Positions 25,084 through 37,400 of a stretch of DNA of 64,000 nucleotides are shown in pieces. The DNA is taken from the NCBI RefSeq assembly GCF_018812025.1, contig NC_063058.1:17260797-17324796 (forward strand). The letters are read 5' to 3'. The position numbers and the translations under genes are program-made. The first letter of the stretch is position 1, and each line of letters begins with the position of its first letter. The notes below the pieces were generated by a model. That model did no database searches. It saw only the letters and a list, made by a program, of their open reading frames with translations, and was not told where the DNA came from. The stretch is from Megalobrama amblycephala (lineage: Eukaryota; Chordata; Actinopteri; Cypriniformes; Xenocyprididae).

Positions 25084-26090
25084 AATATATATATATATAT
25101 ATGAGCAAGATATATATATATGAGCAAGATATATATATATATATATATATAAAGCTAATTGGCTAAAAGTGACAGTGGCATGTACAAATTATACTGTCAG
25201 TTATGATAGCATTGCAGATTTTATAAATAAGTATTACAAAAAATGTTTTAATACAATAGGCGGTGAATCCTGACAAATGGAAATGCTACTTATTGCTCTA
25301 AGGCTGCTTAGGAACAAGCTGTTTCATTGTTTCCCTTTGAAAGTCTTTGAAAGGTCAAGGAGAATAAGTCATTACAACGAGAGACGAGATTTTCCGTTCA
25401 TTTTATTTAAATAAAATCTTGTCTCCAGGTTCTGAAAACTGCTTTAGTAATCTGTGTTTAAAGTGTTCCAGTTGTACAAGCTATAGTCTATCTGCGCCAT
25501 TTCTCAGACAGAGGCTTTATCAAAGGAGTAGAGCCAGGCTTTACATTTCAAGACAGAAAGTACAAAACACCTTGTAAATCAGCTACAATGAAAGTCTGAA
25601 ACCATCACCTATATGATATGCCAACTGAGGTAAGAGAAAACCCAGACCTCATGGTCATTCTTTACAGCTACGCCAACTAATTATCAAGGGAGGGTTCGAG
25701 AATGGAGGGTGTTTCAGGGGAAATGGGCATATGGACTTTCTTTGCATCACTTGCCTCTAAGTCAATTAGAATGCTACTAAGAGAAAAAGTCCCCAGCACA
25801 GTACATTAGCCGCCAGTGATTTGAACATTTATCACTTTAGGACAAGAGGCCACTGCGCTTGCCTGCATAATGGTCCTTACCACTTTGGGGGCCAAGCGCA
25901 GTGTTGTATGTAGACATAACCACCCCTATGCTCATCTTGTGCAGGCAGTGAAAATTTAAAGCCAATAAAAGCCTGCTTATGTTCCTTTCTTGCAGAGTAA
26001 CATTAAGTAGTATCATTAAAGACGTGAGCTGGTTAGATCTGTTTAGGTTTATGTTTTATCTCGCATGTTTCTGCTTCAGAATAGAAAAAC
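25084..26090. other. AT/GAGCAAG microsatellite, then intergenic DNA
   Basis: 25084-25152 is an AT run with two ATGAGCAAG interruptions. The remainder, to about 26090, has no recognised gene or repeat. Confidence 0.5.
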
Positions 26091-26094
26091 AAAT

Positions 26095-28240
26095 ATATCT
26101 ATATCATCTCACATTTGCCATTATTTCTACAAATAATGACAATATCTCACATTTGCGACTATTTCTACCAATTTTGAATTTATTTTTCACATTTGTGACT
26201 ATTTCTAAAAATTGTGACTATCTTAAATTTGTGACTATTTCTCACAATTATGACTATATCTCACATTTGTGACTATTTCTACCAGTTTTTGAATTTATTT
26301 TTCACATTTCTGACTATTTCTAAAAATTGTGACTATCTTAAATTTAGTTATTATTATTTCTAATGATTGCAAATTTATATCACATGTTGACTATATAACA
26401 TTTATATCTTACAACAATATCTCTCATTTGTGACTATTTCTACCAGTTTTTGAATTTATATTTCACATTTGTGAATATTCCTAAAAATTGCGACTATCTT
26501 AAATTTGTGACTATTTCTCACAATTACGAGTTTATATCTTATATTTGCGACTACTTTTCACAATTGTGACTATATCTTATATTTGCATCTATTTCTCACA
26601 ATTGCAAATTTATATATTATATTTGTGACTATTTCTAATGATTGCGAATTTATATCTCATGTTGACTATATAACATTTATATCTTACAACTATTTCTCTC
26701 ATTTGTGACTATTTCTCACAATTGCAACTATATCACATTTGCGGCTGTTTCTCACAATTACAACTATATCTCACATTTGCGACTATTTCTACTAATTTTG
26801 AATTTATATTTCACATTTGTGACTATTTCTAAAAATTATGACTATCTTAAATTTGCAACTATTTCTCACAATTACAACTACTGAATATCTTATTTGCGAC
26901 TATATCTCACAATTGCAAATTTATATCTCACATTTGTGACTATTTCTACAAATTGCGAGTTTATATCTTATATTTGCGACTATTTTTCACAATTGTGACT
27001 GTATCTCATATTTGCATCTATTTCTCACAATTGCGAATTTATATATTATATTTGTGACTATTTCTAATGATTGTGAATTTATATCTCATGTTGATCATAT
27101 AACATTTATATCTTAAGACTATTTCTCTCATTTGTGACTATTTCTCACAATTGCGACTATATCACATTTGCAACGTTTTCTCACAATTACAACTATATCT
27201 CACATTTGTGACTATTTCTACCAATTTTGAATTTATATTTCTCATTTGTGACTATTTCTACCACTTTTGAATTTATATTTCAGATTTCCGACTATTTCTA
27301 AAAATTGTCACTATCTTAAATTTGCGACAATTTCTCACAATTACGACTATATCTCACATTTGCGATTATTTCTACCAATAACGACTATATCTCACATTTG
27401 CGATTATTTCTATCAATAACGACTATATCTCACATTTGTGATTATTTCTATCAATAACGACTATATCTCTCATTTGCGACTATTTCTACCAATTTTAAAT
27501 TTATATTTCACATTTGTGACTATTTCTAAAACTTGTGACTGTATCTTACATTTGCATCTGTTTTTCACAATTATAACTATATCTCACATTTGCGATTATT
27601 TCTAACAATAATGACAATATCTCTCATTTGTGACTATTTCTACCAGTTTTTGAATTTATATTTCACATTTGTAAATATATTCCTAAAAATTGCGACTATC
27701 TTAAATTTGCGACTATTTCTCACAATTACGACTACTGAATATCTCATTTGCGACTATATCTCACAATTGTAAATTTATATCTCACATCTGCGACTATTTC
27801 TACAAATTGCGAGTTTATATCTTATATTTCCGACTACTTTTCACAATTGTGACTGTATCTTATATTTGCATCTATTTCTCACAATTGCGAATTTATATAT
27901 TATATTTGTGACTATTTCTACCGACTTCGAATTTATATCTCATGTTGACTATATTACATTTATATATTACAATTTTGACTATATCTCACATCTGCGACTA
28001 TTTCTACCCATTTTGAATTTATATTTTACATTTGTGACTTTCTAAAAATTGTGACTGTATCTTACATTTGTGACTATTTCTCACAATTATATGATCTCAC
28101 AATTGTGAATATATCTCACAGTTGTAACTATTTTTCACATTGTGAATTTTTATCTCACAATTGTGGCTATTTCTCACAATTTCTCTCTGTATCTCACTTT
28201 TGCAACTATATCGTAATTGTGACTTTACTTCTTATTTTCA
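26095..28240. repeat. Degenerate minisatellite, unit about 20-25 bp
   Basis: About 2.1 kb of tandem copies alternate words such as TTTGTGACTATTTCT, CACAATTGCGACTATATCTC and GAATTTATAT. Units vary in length and sequence, and larger blocks recur (for example TTTCTACCAATTTTGAATTTATATTTCACATTT, here named by its first 20 bases TTTCTACCAATTTTGAATTT, appears repeatedly). The core TCTCACAATT.GA is the complement of the unit in the 42-45 kb array. No sensible coding frame. Confidence 0.9.
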
Positions 28241-28918
28241 ACTAATTATGAGGCACTTAGTGTTCTTTTGCATAAAAAATAAGCAGCAAAATGCAGAACT
28301 AAAAGCTTTGTAGCACTTTTCAGACAGCTGTCAGTCATAGGCAGAAACTTCTCCTGTGTCTGCATCTTTTGGGATTACAGTAGTGCTTCAACATGAAAAC
28401 AAGCACCACAACCTTATAATATGCTATTCATAATGCTGACTAGAACTGACTAAAACACTTTGACTTGAAAAGCACTGTGTGGCTTTTAGCTCTGCAGGTC
28501 CACTCCTGCCCTGGTCTCCAGCTGTCTTAAAGTCTGCTGACGCAGCATGTGATTAACATATACATGAGAGGTGTTTCACACCTGAGCTTTTAAACAGCAT
28601 TTCTCTGTGCCGCATATGGCCAAAACAAATTTAGTGTTGCAGCTTTACAATTCACTGTGATGTCTTGGGATAAACAGAAACATCATATGATGTGTGCTGA
28701 TGAACTCCATGACCTCGTTGGATATCAGAACTGTCATGGAACTTTTTCAGCACTTAAAAGAGAGCGTCCTGGCGACCTCAACCATTTCCTTAAGTAGTAA
28801 AAGCTGTCTCAGTGAGACATTAAATTGCCATCTGGCTTAATCACCGATAGGTTTAACTCAAGTCAGTGTTACCAAAATGACATCTGGACGTTAAGCAGTT
28901 TCATACTGCAATAGTTAC
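28241..28918. other. Intergenic, nothing recognised
   Basis: Unique-looking non-coding DNA between the minisatellite and the next TTAA element. Confidence 0.5.
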
Positions 28919-28922
28919 TTAA

Positions 28923-29733
28923 AGGGATAGTTCACCCAAAAATTGATATTTTCACCCTCATGTTTTTCTAAACATGTATGCTTTTATTTTTGTTTGTGGA
29001 ACACAAAAGGAGATATTTTGAAGCAATATACAGTTTGTTTGTTTGTTTTTTTAGACCCTAATGTAGTTGTTTAGACAGTTGAGAGATTTGTTTAGATGTT
29101 TTCGGAGATGCGAGCTCCAGGCCGTCAGCGGCCATTCAGAGCTCGTGTACCCGCTGAGAACAGCCTCATCTCTCCCAGTGCTTCGCGGATTTGCCGCTGG
29201 CTCTTATAGTGGTTGAACCCAAGATATAGTTCATTTTTGGTACATAAAACAGCAATCAAATTGGGCTATGTTAAATTTAATAACTAAAATTAGGCTATAT
29301 TTAACTTGCACCCAGAAGAGCTCTGCTTTTGTACGTTTGACTTATTGTACAATTGTTTATTTCCTATTGTCTATTATAATGGCTACTGTTGTTAATTTAA
29401 ATATTGTTGTTCAATAAATATTATTTTATATAAATAATGTTGTATTTCATATTGTGAAAGGGTCCATTAAGGGTCCTACGGCACTCGTGCCTTTAGCCAA
29501 ATCACAGCCGTGCTGATATACAGCCATATTGCACGGCTACTGATATTGCTCATATGGAAAAGACCAGCATAAAAAGTCTTCAAAATATCTCAGGAGGCTT
29601 GAAATATAATGCAGTTGTATGAACTGCTTTTCTAAAAAAAACAATAAATGGTGCTTTTAAGCTATACATATTCAGATATTTTGGAATGACATGAGGGTGA
29701 CCAAATAATAAAAAAATGTAGTGAACTATCCCT
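28923..29733. mobile_element. TTAA-flanked MITE (AGGGATAGTTCACCC type) with nested repeat
   Basis: It starts AGGGATAGTTCACCCAAAAA and ends AGTGAACTATCCCT, with TTAA outside both ends (28919-28922 and 29734-29737). It is interrupted by the dispersed repeat at 29085-29560 after the words ACACAAAAGGAGATATTTTG. Confidence 0.82.
29085..29560 (+). repeat. Dispersed repeat, copy 2, nested in a MITE
   Basis: Similar to 23387-24036 across GTTTAGATGTTTTCGGAGAT through TGATATTGCTCATATG, with an internal deletion relative to copy 1 near 29470. It lies inside the TTAA element at 28923-29733 and so inserted after it. Confidence 0.75.
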
Positions 29734-29737
29734 TTAA

Positions 29738-31120
29738 GATGACTACCATATTTAAACGGCTAGCAATCAGTCACACCACAGACAAAGTCTATGATTTGTG
29801 TGGTTGAGCTGAAGTGTTTCACTTCTTTCTCTATATTTAACTAATTCTGAACTTGGATTCTGTGGATGAAAAACTGGACGAAACAGAAAAAAAGAAAAGA
29901 AATGTCAGTCCGCTTGCCATTCCCCATCCGTATACCCCCTCTAAACTTTCTTTTCTCATCTCTCTCCAGAGTTGCACAGCCTGTGCCAAAGATGAACTGA
30001 AGCATTAACAAGCTCGAATGCTTCTGGTGTGTTTCTCTCACACAAGCACTGAGCTTACTAGGGCAATACAGTCAAACAAACCTTCTGGCATATTTCACAG
30101 CCTCTTGAGTTGTCGCAACCCCAGGCAGATCAATAGGTTGGGTGACAAGATCACACACAGGTTAGTGAATGTGTGAGGTGTCAAACTAACAACTCAGCCT
30201 GGAAGGTCGTCTTCTATAGACATTTATGAGCAGATTTGGTCTTTGTATTGCTAGAAAGTGACTACTTTGATTTGCCCTTTTGGTGAAGCATGCTGTTTTG
30301 TCCTTCAGTGAGAGAGACTCAAAGCTTGGTAGGGAAAAATTGCAATAAAAATGTACTAGGCACACTCATTATTTAAGTGGATATTTCATAATAGATAATT
30401 GTATTATTTGTACTCCTTTTCTTTTCTATCTATTTTTTTCTATTATGAAATCTTGAGTTAAATAAAAGGCTTTTTAATAAACCTAAGAAATATTAAGATA
30501 TAAAAAATGTTCGATGCAAAGAGGGTGTATTTTAAGCTGACTCTTTTCTATAGATTAAAATAACCGCATTTTTAAGCTAATTGAATGGTGTGTGGAAGTA
30601 TGGGAAATCATTTTCATTAATTATTATGGCATTTTTCCAGTGCAGTCACTTAGAATGTGTTAATGACATCTGCTGGTGCGTTTCTCTAACTTCCCTCTGA
30701 ACAGACAGATATACAGCGTATGCAGTCGTTCAAAAGATATTCTTGTAGATTAGTGATTGTTAACCAGGGGGTCAGCGTCCGCTAGGGGGCCTCAACAAAT
30801 TTTAATGGAGGCCACAAAATGATTTGAAATGAAAAACTGCCTGGGCGTTCTATAAAAATAATATGCTGAGACTGGTGATGCTGAGACTGGTGAAAGTGGT
30901 GCAAACTCAAAAATTATTTTGATAAAATATGTTTACAAATAGTACCAAGTTGCTAATGATATCTTAAGTTTATATACATGCTTAGAAATGTACTATTACG
31001 ATATTTAGTATTACAACACTGTAAAATATTGTGATGATTAATTTTTATTCTGAATTTTACTATGAAATCTAAGGAGCCCCTAAAAGGAACAAAATATGAG
31101 ATGGAAGGGAAAATTATATG
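29738..31120. other. Intergenic, nothing recognised
   Basis: No gene. The words GTTAACCAGGGGGTC at about 30760 resemble a worn dispersed-repeat terminus. Confidence 0.45.
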
Positions 31121-31124
31121 TTAA

Positions 31125-32085
31125 AGGTGCCCTAGATTCAAAAATTTAATTTACCTCGGCATAGTTAAATAACAAGAGTTCAGTACATGGAAATGACATA
31201 CAGTGAGTCTCAAACACCATTGTTTCCTCCTTCTTATATAAATCTCATTTGTTTAAAAGACCTCTGAAGAACAGGCGAATCTCAACATAACACCGACTGT
31301 TACGTAACATTCGGGGTGTATGCCCCCAATATTTGCATATGCCAGCCCATGATCCCAACATTATGAAAGGCATTAGACAAGGGCATCCAGTTAACATCTG
31401 GATCTGTGCACAGCCGAATCAACAGACTAGGTAAGCAAACAAGGACAATAGCAAAAAATGGCAGATGGAGCAATAATAACTGACATGATTCATGATAACA
31501 TGATATTTTTAGTGATATTTGTAAATTGTCTTTCTAAATGTTTCGTTAGCATGTTGCTAATGTACTGTTAAATGTGGTTAAAGTTACCATCGTTTCTTAC
31601 TGTATTCATGGAGACAAGAGCCGTCGCTATTTTAATTTTTTAAACACTTGCAGTCTGTATAATTCATAAACACAACTTCATCCTTTATAAATCTCTCCAA
31701 CAGTGTGTAATGTTAGCTTTAGCCACGGAGCACAGCCTCAAACTCATTCAGAATCAATGTAAACATCAAAATAAACACTGTACTTACGCGATTAGACATG
31801 CTGCATGATGAACACTTTGTAAAGATCCATTTTGAGGGTTATATTAGCTGTGTGAACTTTTTTTATGTTGTTTAAGGCAAGCGCGAACTCTGTGGGCGTG
31901 GAACACCAGATTTAAAGGGCCACACACCCTGAATTGGCTCATTTCTAATTATGCCCCAAAATAGGCAGTTAAAAAATGAATTAAAAACAATATATGGGGT
32001 ATTTTGAGCTGAAACTTCACAGACACATTCAGTGGACACCTTAGACTTATATTACATCTTTTAAAAAAAAAGTTCTAGGGCACCT
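31125..32085. mobile_element. 961-bp TTAA-flanked element (AGGTGCCCTAGA type), copy 1
   Basis: The ends AGGTGCCCTAGA and TCTAGGGCACCT are inverted. TTAA flanks both sides (31121-31124 and 32086-32089). The interior matches 52877-54303 over most of its length, including CTTGCAGTCTGTATAATTCA. No transposase is recognised, so it is probably non-autonomous. Confidence 0.85.
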
Positions 32086-32089
32086 TTAA

Positions 32090-32886
32090 AGGATTAGTTC
32101 ACTTCAGAATTAAAATCTGCTGATAATTTACTCACCCCCATGTCATTCAAGATGTTTATGTCTTTCTTTCTTCAGTTGAAAAGAAATTAAGAAAATATTC
32201 CAGGATTTTTCTCCATATAGAGGACTTCAACAGGTTGAAGGTCCAAATTGCAGTTTCAATGCAGCTTCAAAGGGCTCTACATGATCCCAGCTGAGGAATA
32301 AGGGTCTTGTTTAGTGAAACAGTCGTATAATTATATAATTTTTAACCTCAAATGCTCCTCTTGCACTGCTCTGCGATGCGCCACGCATTACATAATCACG
32401 TTGGAAAGGTCACGCAGGCGGAAGTACCAAAGCGTTTACAAAGCAATCGTGCAAAGACTAAGTCAAATGCCCTTTACAAAAAAGGTAAAACAACAATGTC
32501 GGATGATTTTGAAGTTGGAGGAGAAAATGAGATGGAGTTTTTCGCCCTACTGCATTACTTCCGCCTACGCCATGCGTGGTCTTTCCAAAGTGATTACTAG
32601 TGCAAGACAAGCATTTGTGGTTAAAACGTATATAGATTTTAGATGTTTTGTTAAATAAGACCCTTATTCCTCATCTAGGATCATGTAGAACCCTTTGAAG
32701 CTGCACTGAAATTGCAATCTAGACCTTGGTAACTGTTGAAGTCCACTATATGGAGAAAAATCCTGGAATGTTTTCCTCAAAAACCTTAATTTCTTTTCAA
32801 AAGAAAAAAGAAAGACACAAACATCTTGGATGACATGGAGGTGAGTAAATTATTAGGAAATTTTAATTCAGAAGCGAACTAATCCT
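32090..32886. mobile_element. Foldback TTAA element (AGGATTAGTTC type)
   Basis: It begins AGGATTAGTTCACTTCAGAA directly after TTAA 32086-32089 and ends AGCGAACTAATCCT before TTAA 32887-32890. The two arms are inverted over roughly 300 bp each (for example GGAATAAGGGTCTTGTTTA near 32295 versus TAAGACCCTTATTCCTC near 32656), so the single strand would form a long hairpin. Small open frames in the loop are probably not genes. Confidence 0.82.
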
Positions 32887-32890
32887 TTAA

Positions 32891-33129
32891 TGCTTTTGCA
32901 TTCTCTCATATATGTTAGAAACTAAGTAAATTTTTGTGTTCCCCCAGTCCCCCCCCCCCCCCCCCCCCCGAGAAACTTTGCATTCACTTGCAAAATATTT
33001 TGTATTCCCTAAAGAAACTTTGTGTTCGGTCGTAAAGAACGTTTTCAATTGAAGTTTCTTGCAGGAACACAAACATTTTGACAGCGAACGCAAAGTTTCC
33101 TGGGGGAACGCAAAACTTTTGCAAGGGAA
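32891..33129. repeat. Poly-C run and AACGCAAAGTTTC-like short repeats
   Basis: A run of C (about 32951-32969) is followed by diverged copies of AACTTTGCATTC / GAACGCAAAGTTTCC type words in both orientations. Confidence 0.6.
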
Positions 33130-34199
33130 CTCAAAAGCATTGAAATATTTTTCCCGCCATCTCCGAGTCCCTTTAGGGGCTCAATATAAATAAATGCAGG
33201 CTCGGTCATTTCTTCATTAACTCAGAAATATACATATATACATTTTTATAATTTCAAAATGAGTTCACTGACTTTTAGAAATCGAAGCATCAGTGTTTGT
33301 TTTCTCGCCCCGGGTTTCTCTCACTATTGTGAAAGGGAAAACCCGAAATGGAACTGGAGCGTGATTACAGAGCGTTTGAGCAGGGAGAGGAAATCACTCC
33401 GTTCCACTTAGTCCGGTTTACACTCTGTATGTTGGCCAGTTTTTGTCTGAAAAATAAGTTACTTTATAAAAATTACTTTAATAGAACTATTGTACATTAA
33501 ATGTATGTTGTAGTACTGTAGACAAGCACGGTTGTGACTACATAAAGCTAATCAGTACATCAACACAGTGTGATGTAGGCTAATTAAAAAAAAAAAAGTC
33601 TGTTAGACCGGAAATAAACAATGCAGTTAATTCCTCGCATTAAAAATATGTGCCTCCAAATCATTCCCTTGCATAAACAAGCATAACAGACGGAGGAGTT
33701 CCCAAAATCATCCTCCATGTCTCCTCAGTGCGCAGCTCCCTGTGATTCTTTTCTCCTGCTGCTGCAGCTCGCGGCTGTTCAAACATTCGCGATCTCTCTC
33801 TCCTCAGAGCGTCTCTCACCAAGAATGTCAGCCGTCTATGTCTAGGTTTTGTTTAAAGTCTGAATCTATTCTCTTTAAGTCTGAGCTCGGTTATCAAGGA
33901 GACCAAATAGGTATTTCTCAGTTTGAATATCCTTTCAGTAAAGTCAACATCTGAGTCTTGTCTCTGCGCTCGCCTTCAATCAATCTCGCGCACCGCGGGC
34001 ACGGGACTATCAACCGTCCGCAATCCTCTCAGTGGGAATGGATACGGTGTCTTTGCTCTCTTTTATTCGTGAATGGACCCCAAAATAGACAAGTTTGGTC
34101 GATTTATGCGTCTGTTTGTTTTCACCGTCTTTTCCAATTCTGCGTTTTCTTGCTGGTACTAGACTGCAAACTTGTGTTTGGACAGGCAAAGAAGGGGAA
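33130..34199 (+). promoter_or_regulatory. Presumed spon1 promoter region and 5' leader
   Basis: This stretch lies directly upstream of the spon1 start. The part from about 33660 to 34090 is richer in GC and CpG (CTCGCGGCTG, CTCGCGCACCGCGGGCACG) than the surrounding AT-rich DNA, as expected near a vertebrate first exon. A TATA-like AATATAAATAAATG occurs at about 33183. Several out-of-frame upstream ATGs precede the coding start. No transcription start can be fixed from sequence alone. Confidence 0.4.
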
Positions 34200-34428
34200 A
34201 TGATGGACAAAGACGGACTGGTTGTGCTGTTAGTTTTCTTAAATGTCTTTTTCATCCATACGGATGCGTTCAGAAGAGATACCGCAGAGAGACAGTCGAG
34301 ATCCGAGGGTGGTTTCTGTCGGATTTTGCGGACGCAGACGCGGACCGCTCGGAGAGACGGACAGAACGAGTTTCGCCTCAGAGTTGAAGGAGACCCAGAA
34401 ACTTACCAACCCGAGAGCACTTACAGAG
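34200..34428 (+). CDS. spon1: spon1 coding exon 1 (signal peptide, start of Reeler)
   Basis: Starts at tandem ATGs and ends in AGA-G before a GT donor at 34429 (phase 1). It encodes the signal peptide and the beginning of the Reeler domain, up to DPETYQPESTYR. Reading straight through the donor soon meets a stop, as expected for an intron. The exon probably extends upstream as 5' untranslated sequence; several short upstream ATGs lie between 33.7 and 34.2 kb. The start of the mature protein (FRRDTAERQSRSEGG) is diverged from the mammalian sequence, but FCRILR and the RVEGDP block are typical. Confidence 0.93.
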
Positions 34429-37400
34429 GTTAGAGGTCACAAAATGTTCTTTAACGGCTAGTTTAAAAGGCTTCTAATGCACGCCTGTGCAAAGACAGCA
34501 TGTGTGGAGTATTGTAAATATTGGTGCGTAAAGTGTCGTCTTTAGTTGCATCTTCTGCAGGTAAACCAAGTTGGTTGACACTAAAATGCTGAACAGTGTG
34601 GGAAATGTGTGTAATTATTGAAAAAGAGTTTAGAAAACCTGCTTTTTGCAGTACTAAAACCTAGAATGTTTACCGAAGAGGATATTTGGATAGGGGAGAG
34701 TGGGATTTTAGTAGCACGTTTTGTTCAAAAGTCGCTTCGTGTGAGTTTGTGTGTCTGTTAGGTGTCTCAAATTGCGATATAATATTCACATACTTGTCTG
34801 CTACAAATTAAAGTAGGTTAGACATTTACAACGTAAAACTTTAAAGTGTACATTTGTGTCAAGCATAAAAAGTGCCGTATTTACAACCTACGCTAAACTA
34901 CTGTAACACTACATGGATATTGTGAGCATTAATTTTATGTGGCAATCACATTTATGTGTTAAGAAATCACTGCTGTTTTATTTAAAACATTTTAATTCAA
35001 ACTATATAGCTAATATTTTATTCAAAACAACAGAATTGTGTAACAAAAATAGAAATAAGCAATAAGCAAATAACTCTTAACAACTGTTGCAAATTAGTCT
35101 ATACTTTTGTCCCATTTTGTGGCACCAGTACTACAAAGTGTGTTACAACCTCCTTGTTTGGTAAGTCATTATATTTATTTTATTTACTAGAAATAATGAA
35201 TTGTGTCATATGCCAAAACAAGACACCCTGCTGATTCAGATGATGCAAGTTCTGCCAGTTCATCCATTTTTATGATTTCAGAATGTTTTTGTCCTTTAAA
35301 TCCTTTGTTTTTACACACTTTACAACATTTACTGTCACCATAGGAGGATGGCAGTCATTTATGGCCATATATTAACTGTTACAAATCTACAAACCCTACA
35401 AGTGAGGATCTGTTAGAAAACATTGTGACTGATTTTGAAAAACTATTTGCAGTATAACCTGGTGTATATTTGAATGTTTCCACAATAATTTACCTGTCAG
35501 GATAAGTGTAATATTGATTTTAACATCAAAACGCTCCATAACCTGATATTTTCTGACATTTGGATTCATGAAAGTGGCCTTCATTAAGCAGCAGATGCCT
35601 TTTTATGAGGGTTTTATGCCCGGCGTGTTTGTACATGCATATGTATTCACTGCTTCATGTGAAAAGCACTCGCACAACCCACACGCTTACACGCAAACGT
35701 ATGTGCCAAATGCGAGAGCAGTTTGCGACTTGCCCTGGCACACTGTTGAGATCTGACCTACTGTTAAGATCTTTTCTGGTACCTCTGACTTATATTTTGT
35801 TCTCTCTCTCTTTCTTTCTCTCTCTCTCTCTCTCTCTCTAGTGAGTTTGTATGCCTCCAGCCCATCTTACTTTCGTGGCTTTACCCTCATTGCTCTGAAG
35901 GAAGGACGGGAGGGCGTCACTCCTGACGATTATGCCGGCACTTTCAAGGTGAGGGATTGCAGTGACCCCGTATAACTGCCTTGAACTGTGGCAATCAAAG
36001 ATGACAGTATAATTGCAGTCTCTGCAAAATGATTTGCAGTTTATGTTGGGTTGCGTCTGCATGTCTGTATTTAGACGTGGTACATTTTAGGAAGAAAATG
36101 ATCATTAACCCTTTGATGCATGAAATATTAAATCATAAAAAACACATTTGATTTAAAAACAAGAATGTAATCATCTTCTTTTCTGAAAAAAATATGGATT
36201 TTATAAATAAATACAGTGATACAGAAGATTTCATTTTTGTTGTCATGAATAAAAAACATTAGTTAGTTAAAGTCAGCACGAAACAAAAGTTGCAATAGTC
36301 TTTTCTTCCCTATTGTGATGTATGAGTGAAACAGCTTCTCGAACAAGAAAAAATGTAGTGTGGGACTTTATCCTTTGAGAATTGATTGGATGATTGTGGT
36401 TTGCTACTGCTGTGATGTCATGTGAGTGACAGGTTGCTCCGCCCTCACGCCAGTGAACACATCATCAGAGAAGAGATGTCGCTGCAAACGGGAGAAGTTA
36501 TCTTGATGAAAGATTACGAGGACACATCGTTAAAAATAAATACCGCATTATTCCATAAAAAAACAAGAATTGTCAATTTTGATTTCATGTTGACTTTAAA
36601 AATGGCTGTAGTGAATGTTATACATCAGAGGGTTAAAGGTACGGTCACATTTCACATTTCAATTTTCATAGGCAAAAAGGTACATTATCTATAGTGTAGT
36701 GATGTATGAAGCACCACTTCATACAGAAGTCACTTTCTGTTGGTCAGCGCAGCGAATCCAAATTGCAAAATCATTCGCCCTCACACAAAATTTCCAATCA
36801 TGTGGATTCCTGTTGAAATGACTGGATTTCACCTGCAAAAACTTGCTGAACGACCACACCTATAGTGTTTTAAAGGGTTAGTACACCCAAAAATGAAATT
36901 TCTGTCATTAATTACTCACTCTAATGTTGCTTCAAACTCATAAGACCTTCGTTCATCTTTGGAACAAAAATTAAAATATTTTTTATGAAATCCGAGAGCT
37001 TTTTGACCCCCTATAGACAGCAATGTCATAACCACTTTCACAGAAAGGTAGTAAAGAGATTGTTAAAATAATCCATGTGATTTTATGGAGCGTTGACAAT
37101 ACATTTTGTGCAAAAAAAAACAGTTAACACAGTGCAGCACTTCCGGGTTCTACGTTGGAACGGCAGCTCGATATTGTAAGTATTTACTTCATAACATTAA
37201 GATTGAACCACTGCAGTCACATTGACTATTTTAACAATGTCTTTAGTACCTTTCTGAGTCTTGAAAGTTGCAATGACGTTGCTGCCTGTGGGTGGTTCAG
37301 AAAGCTCTCAGATTTCATCAAAAATATCTTAATTTGTGTTCCGAAGATGAACGAAGGGTCTTACGGGTTAGGAACGACAGTAATTAATTACAGAATTTTC

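Noticed and set aside
26095..28240. CRISPR-like regularly spaced repeats
   Set aside because: The units are contiguous and degenerate without unique spacers, and the DNA is vertebrate; this is a minisatellite.
32314..32658. Open frames of 114 and 82 codons
   Set aside because: They lie in the loop region of a foldback TTAA element and have no recognisable domain.
36422..36694. 90-codon open frame in intron 2
   Set aside because: No domain is recognisable and it spans ordinary intronic DNA; the frame is compatible with chance.
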